NCBI GenBank assembly: GCA_036279835.1 | Contig: DASUII010000138.1 | Span: forward strand, 1 to 5,912 | Length of the DNA: 5,912 nucleotides | Reading direction: 5' to 3' | DNA from: GCA-003244245 sp036279835 | GTDB lineage: Bacteria > Actinomycetota > Actinomycetes > Mycobacteriales > Pseudonocardiaceae | Part shown: in pieces, positions 5,817 to 5,912 of the stretch | Layout of the letters: each line of letters begins with the position of its first letter | Numbering within the stretch: position 1 is the stretch's first letter | Notes under the pieces: model-generated | The model's input: only the letters and a program-made list of their open reading frames with translations | Told to the model about the DNA's origin: nothing | The model's database searches: none | Program-made: the position numbers and the translations under genes

Positions 5817-5912
5817 TGCCAGCGTGCTTGTCGCCGAGCTGAAGGTGACCTCGCAGTGGCGTGCGGCTTTCGGCAGCGTTCCCCGGCACATTTTCCTTCC
5901 CAGCAAATCGTG
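5809..5912 (+). CDS. PCMT-type (protein-L-isoaspartate O-methyltransferase-like) methyltransferase, N-terminal fragment (right edge)
   Basis: GTG at 5809, GAGGA five bases upstream, overlapping the HisRS-like stop by 8 nt, so it is translationally coupled. Only 34 residues are inside the window. SQWRAAFGSVPRHIFLP (15-31) is the hallmark N-terminal segment of PCMT-like proteins, in which a W-R-x-A-x-x-x-V-P-R-H-x-F-x-P run precedes the SAM-binding domain. Members of this group methylate isoaspartate, and relatives occur in peptide natural-product clusters (FxLD-type lanthipeptides, ATP-grasp peptides and OlvSA-type lanthipeptides). The SAM-binding motifs are off the edge, so activity cannot be judged. 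A shorter ATG at 5816 is in a different frame and was not used. Confidence 0.72.
   Translation, partial: MTDASVLVAELKVTSQWRAAFGSVPRHIFLPSKS

Overview
The window is GC-rich with strong G/C third-position bias, frequent GTG/TTG starts and tight gene packing. It carries an actinobacterial-type TPR-like regulator and reads as chromosome of an actinomycete (Streptomyces, Amycolatopsis, Micromonospora or a relative). The exact genus cannot be told from the sequence alone. No RNA gene, insertion sequence or CRISPR array was seen.

The left half (1-2409) is transcribed leftwards. A cytoplasmic regulator (1090-2409) overlaps a RimJ/RimL-type GNAT acetyltransferase (530-1093) by ATGA, so the two are probably cotranslated. 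Beyond a short gap with a GC-rich hairpin lies a gene cut off by the left edge (1-438). It joins a small anti-sigma-type zinc-finger segment to a domain resembling the four-helix Cys-rich (DUF326/Csp-like) family, but with most of the expected cysteines missing.

A 167-bp divergent intergenic region (2410-2576) with several short palindromes separates this half from a rightward unit. That unit runs: an 88-aa protein of unknown function (2577-2843); two very small overlapping reading frames behind a strong ribosome-binding site (2873-2947 and 2944-3039); a PP-loop ATP-pyrophosphatase with a possible beta-grasp N-terminus (3073-4305); a full-length class II synthetase of the HisRS family with a charged tail (4380-5816); and the first 34 codons of a PCMT/L-isoaspartate-type methyltransferase (5809 to the right edge), overlapping the HisRS-like gene by 8 nt.

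The rightward unit is the part worth attention. A PP-loop enzyme, an extra-looking HisRS, a PCMT-type methyltransferase and tiny peptide ORFs in one apparent operon, divergent from a regulator, looks like a specialised biosynthetic locus, possibly a peptide natural product. The HisRS-like protein could be part of the chemistry (using His or His-tRNA) or a drug-resistant spare synthetase. Both the regulator and the PP-loop gene contain a TTA leucine codon, which in Streptomyces would link expression to bldA and development. The pathway assignment is inference; the gene families are mostly seen directly.
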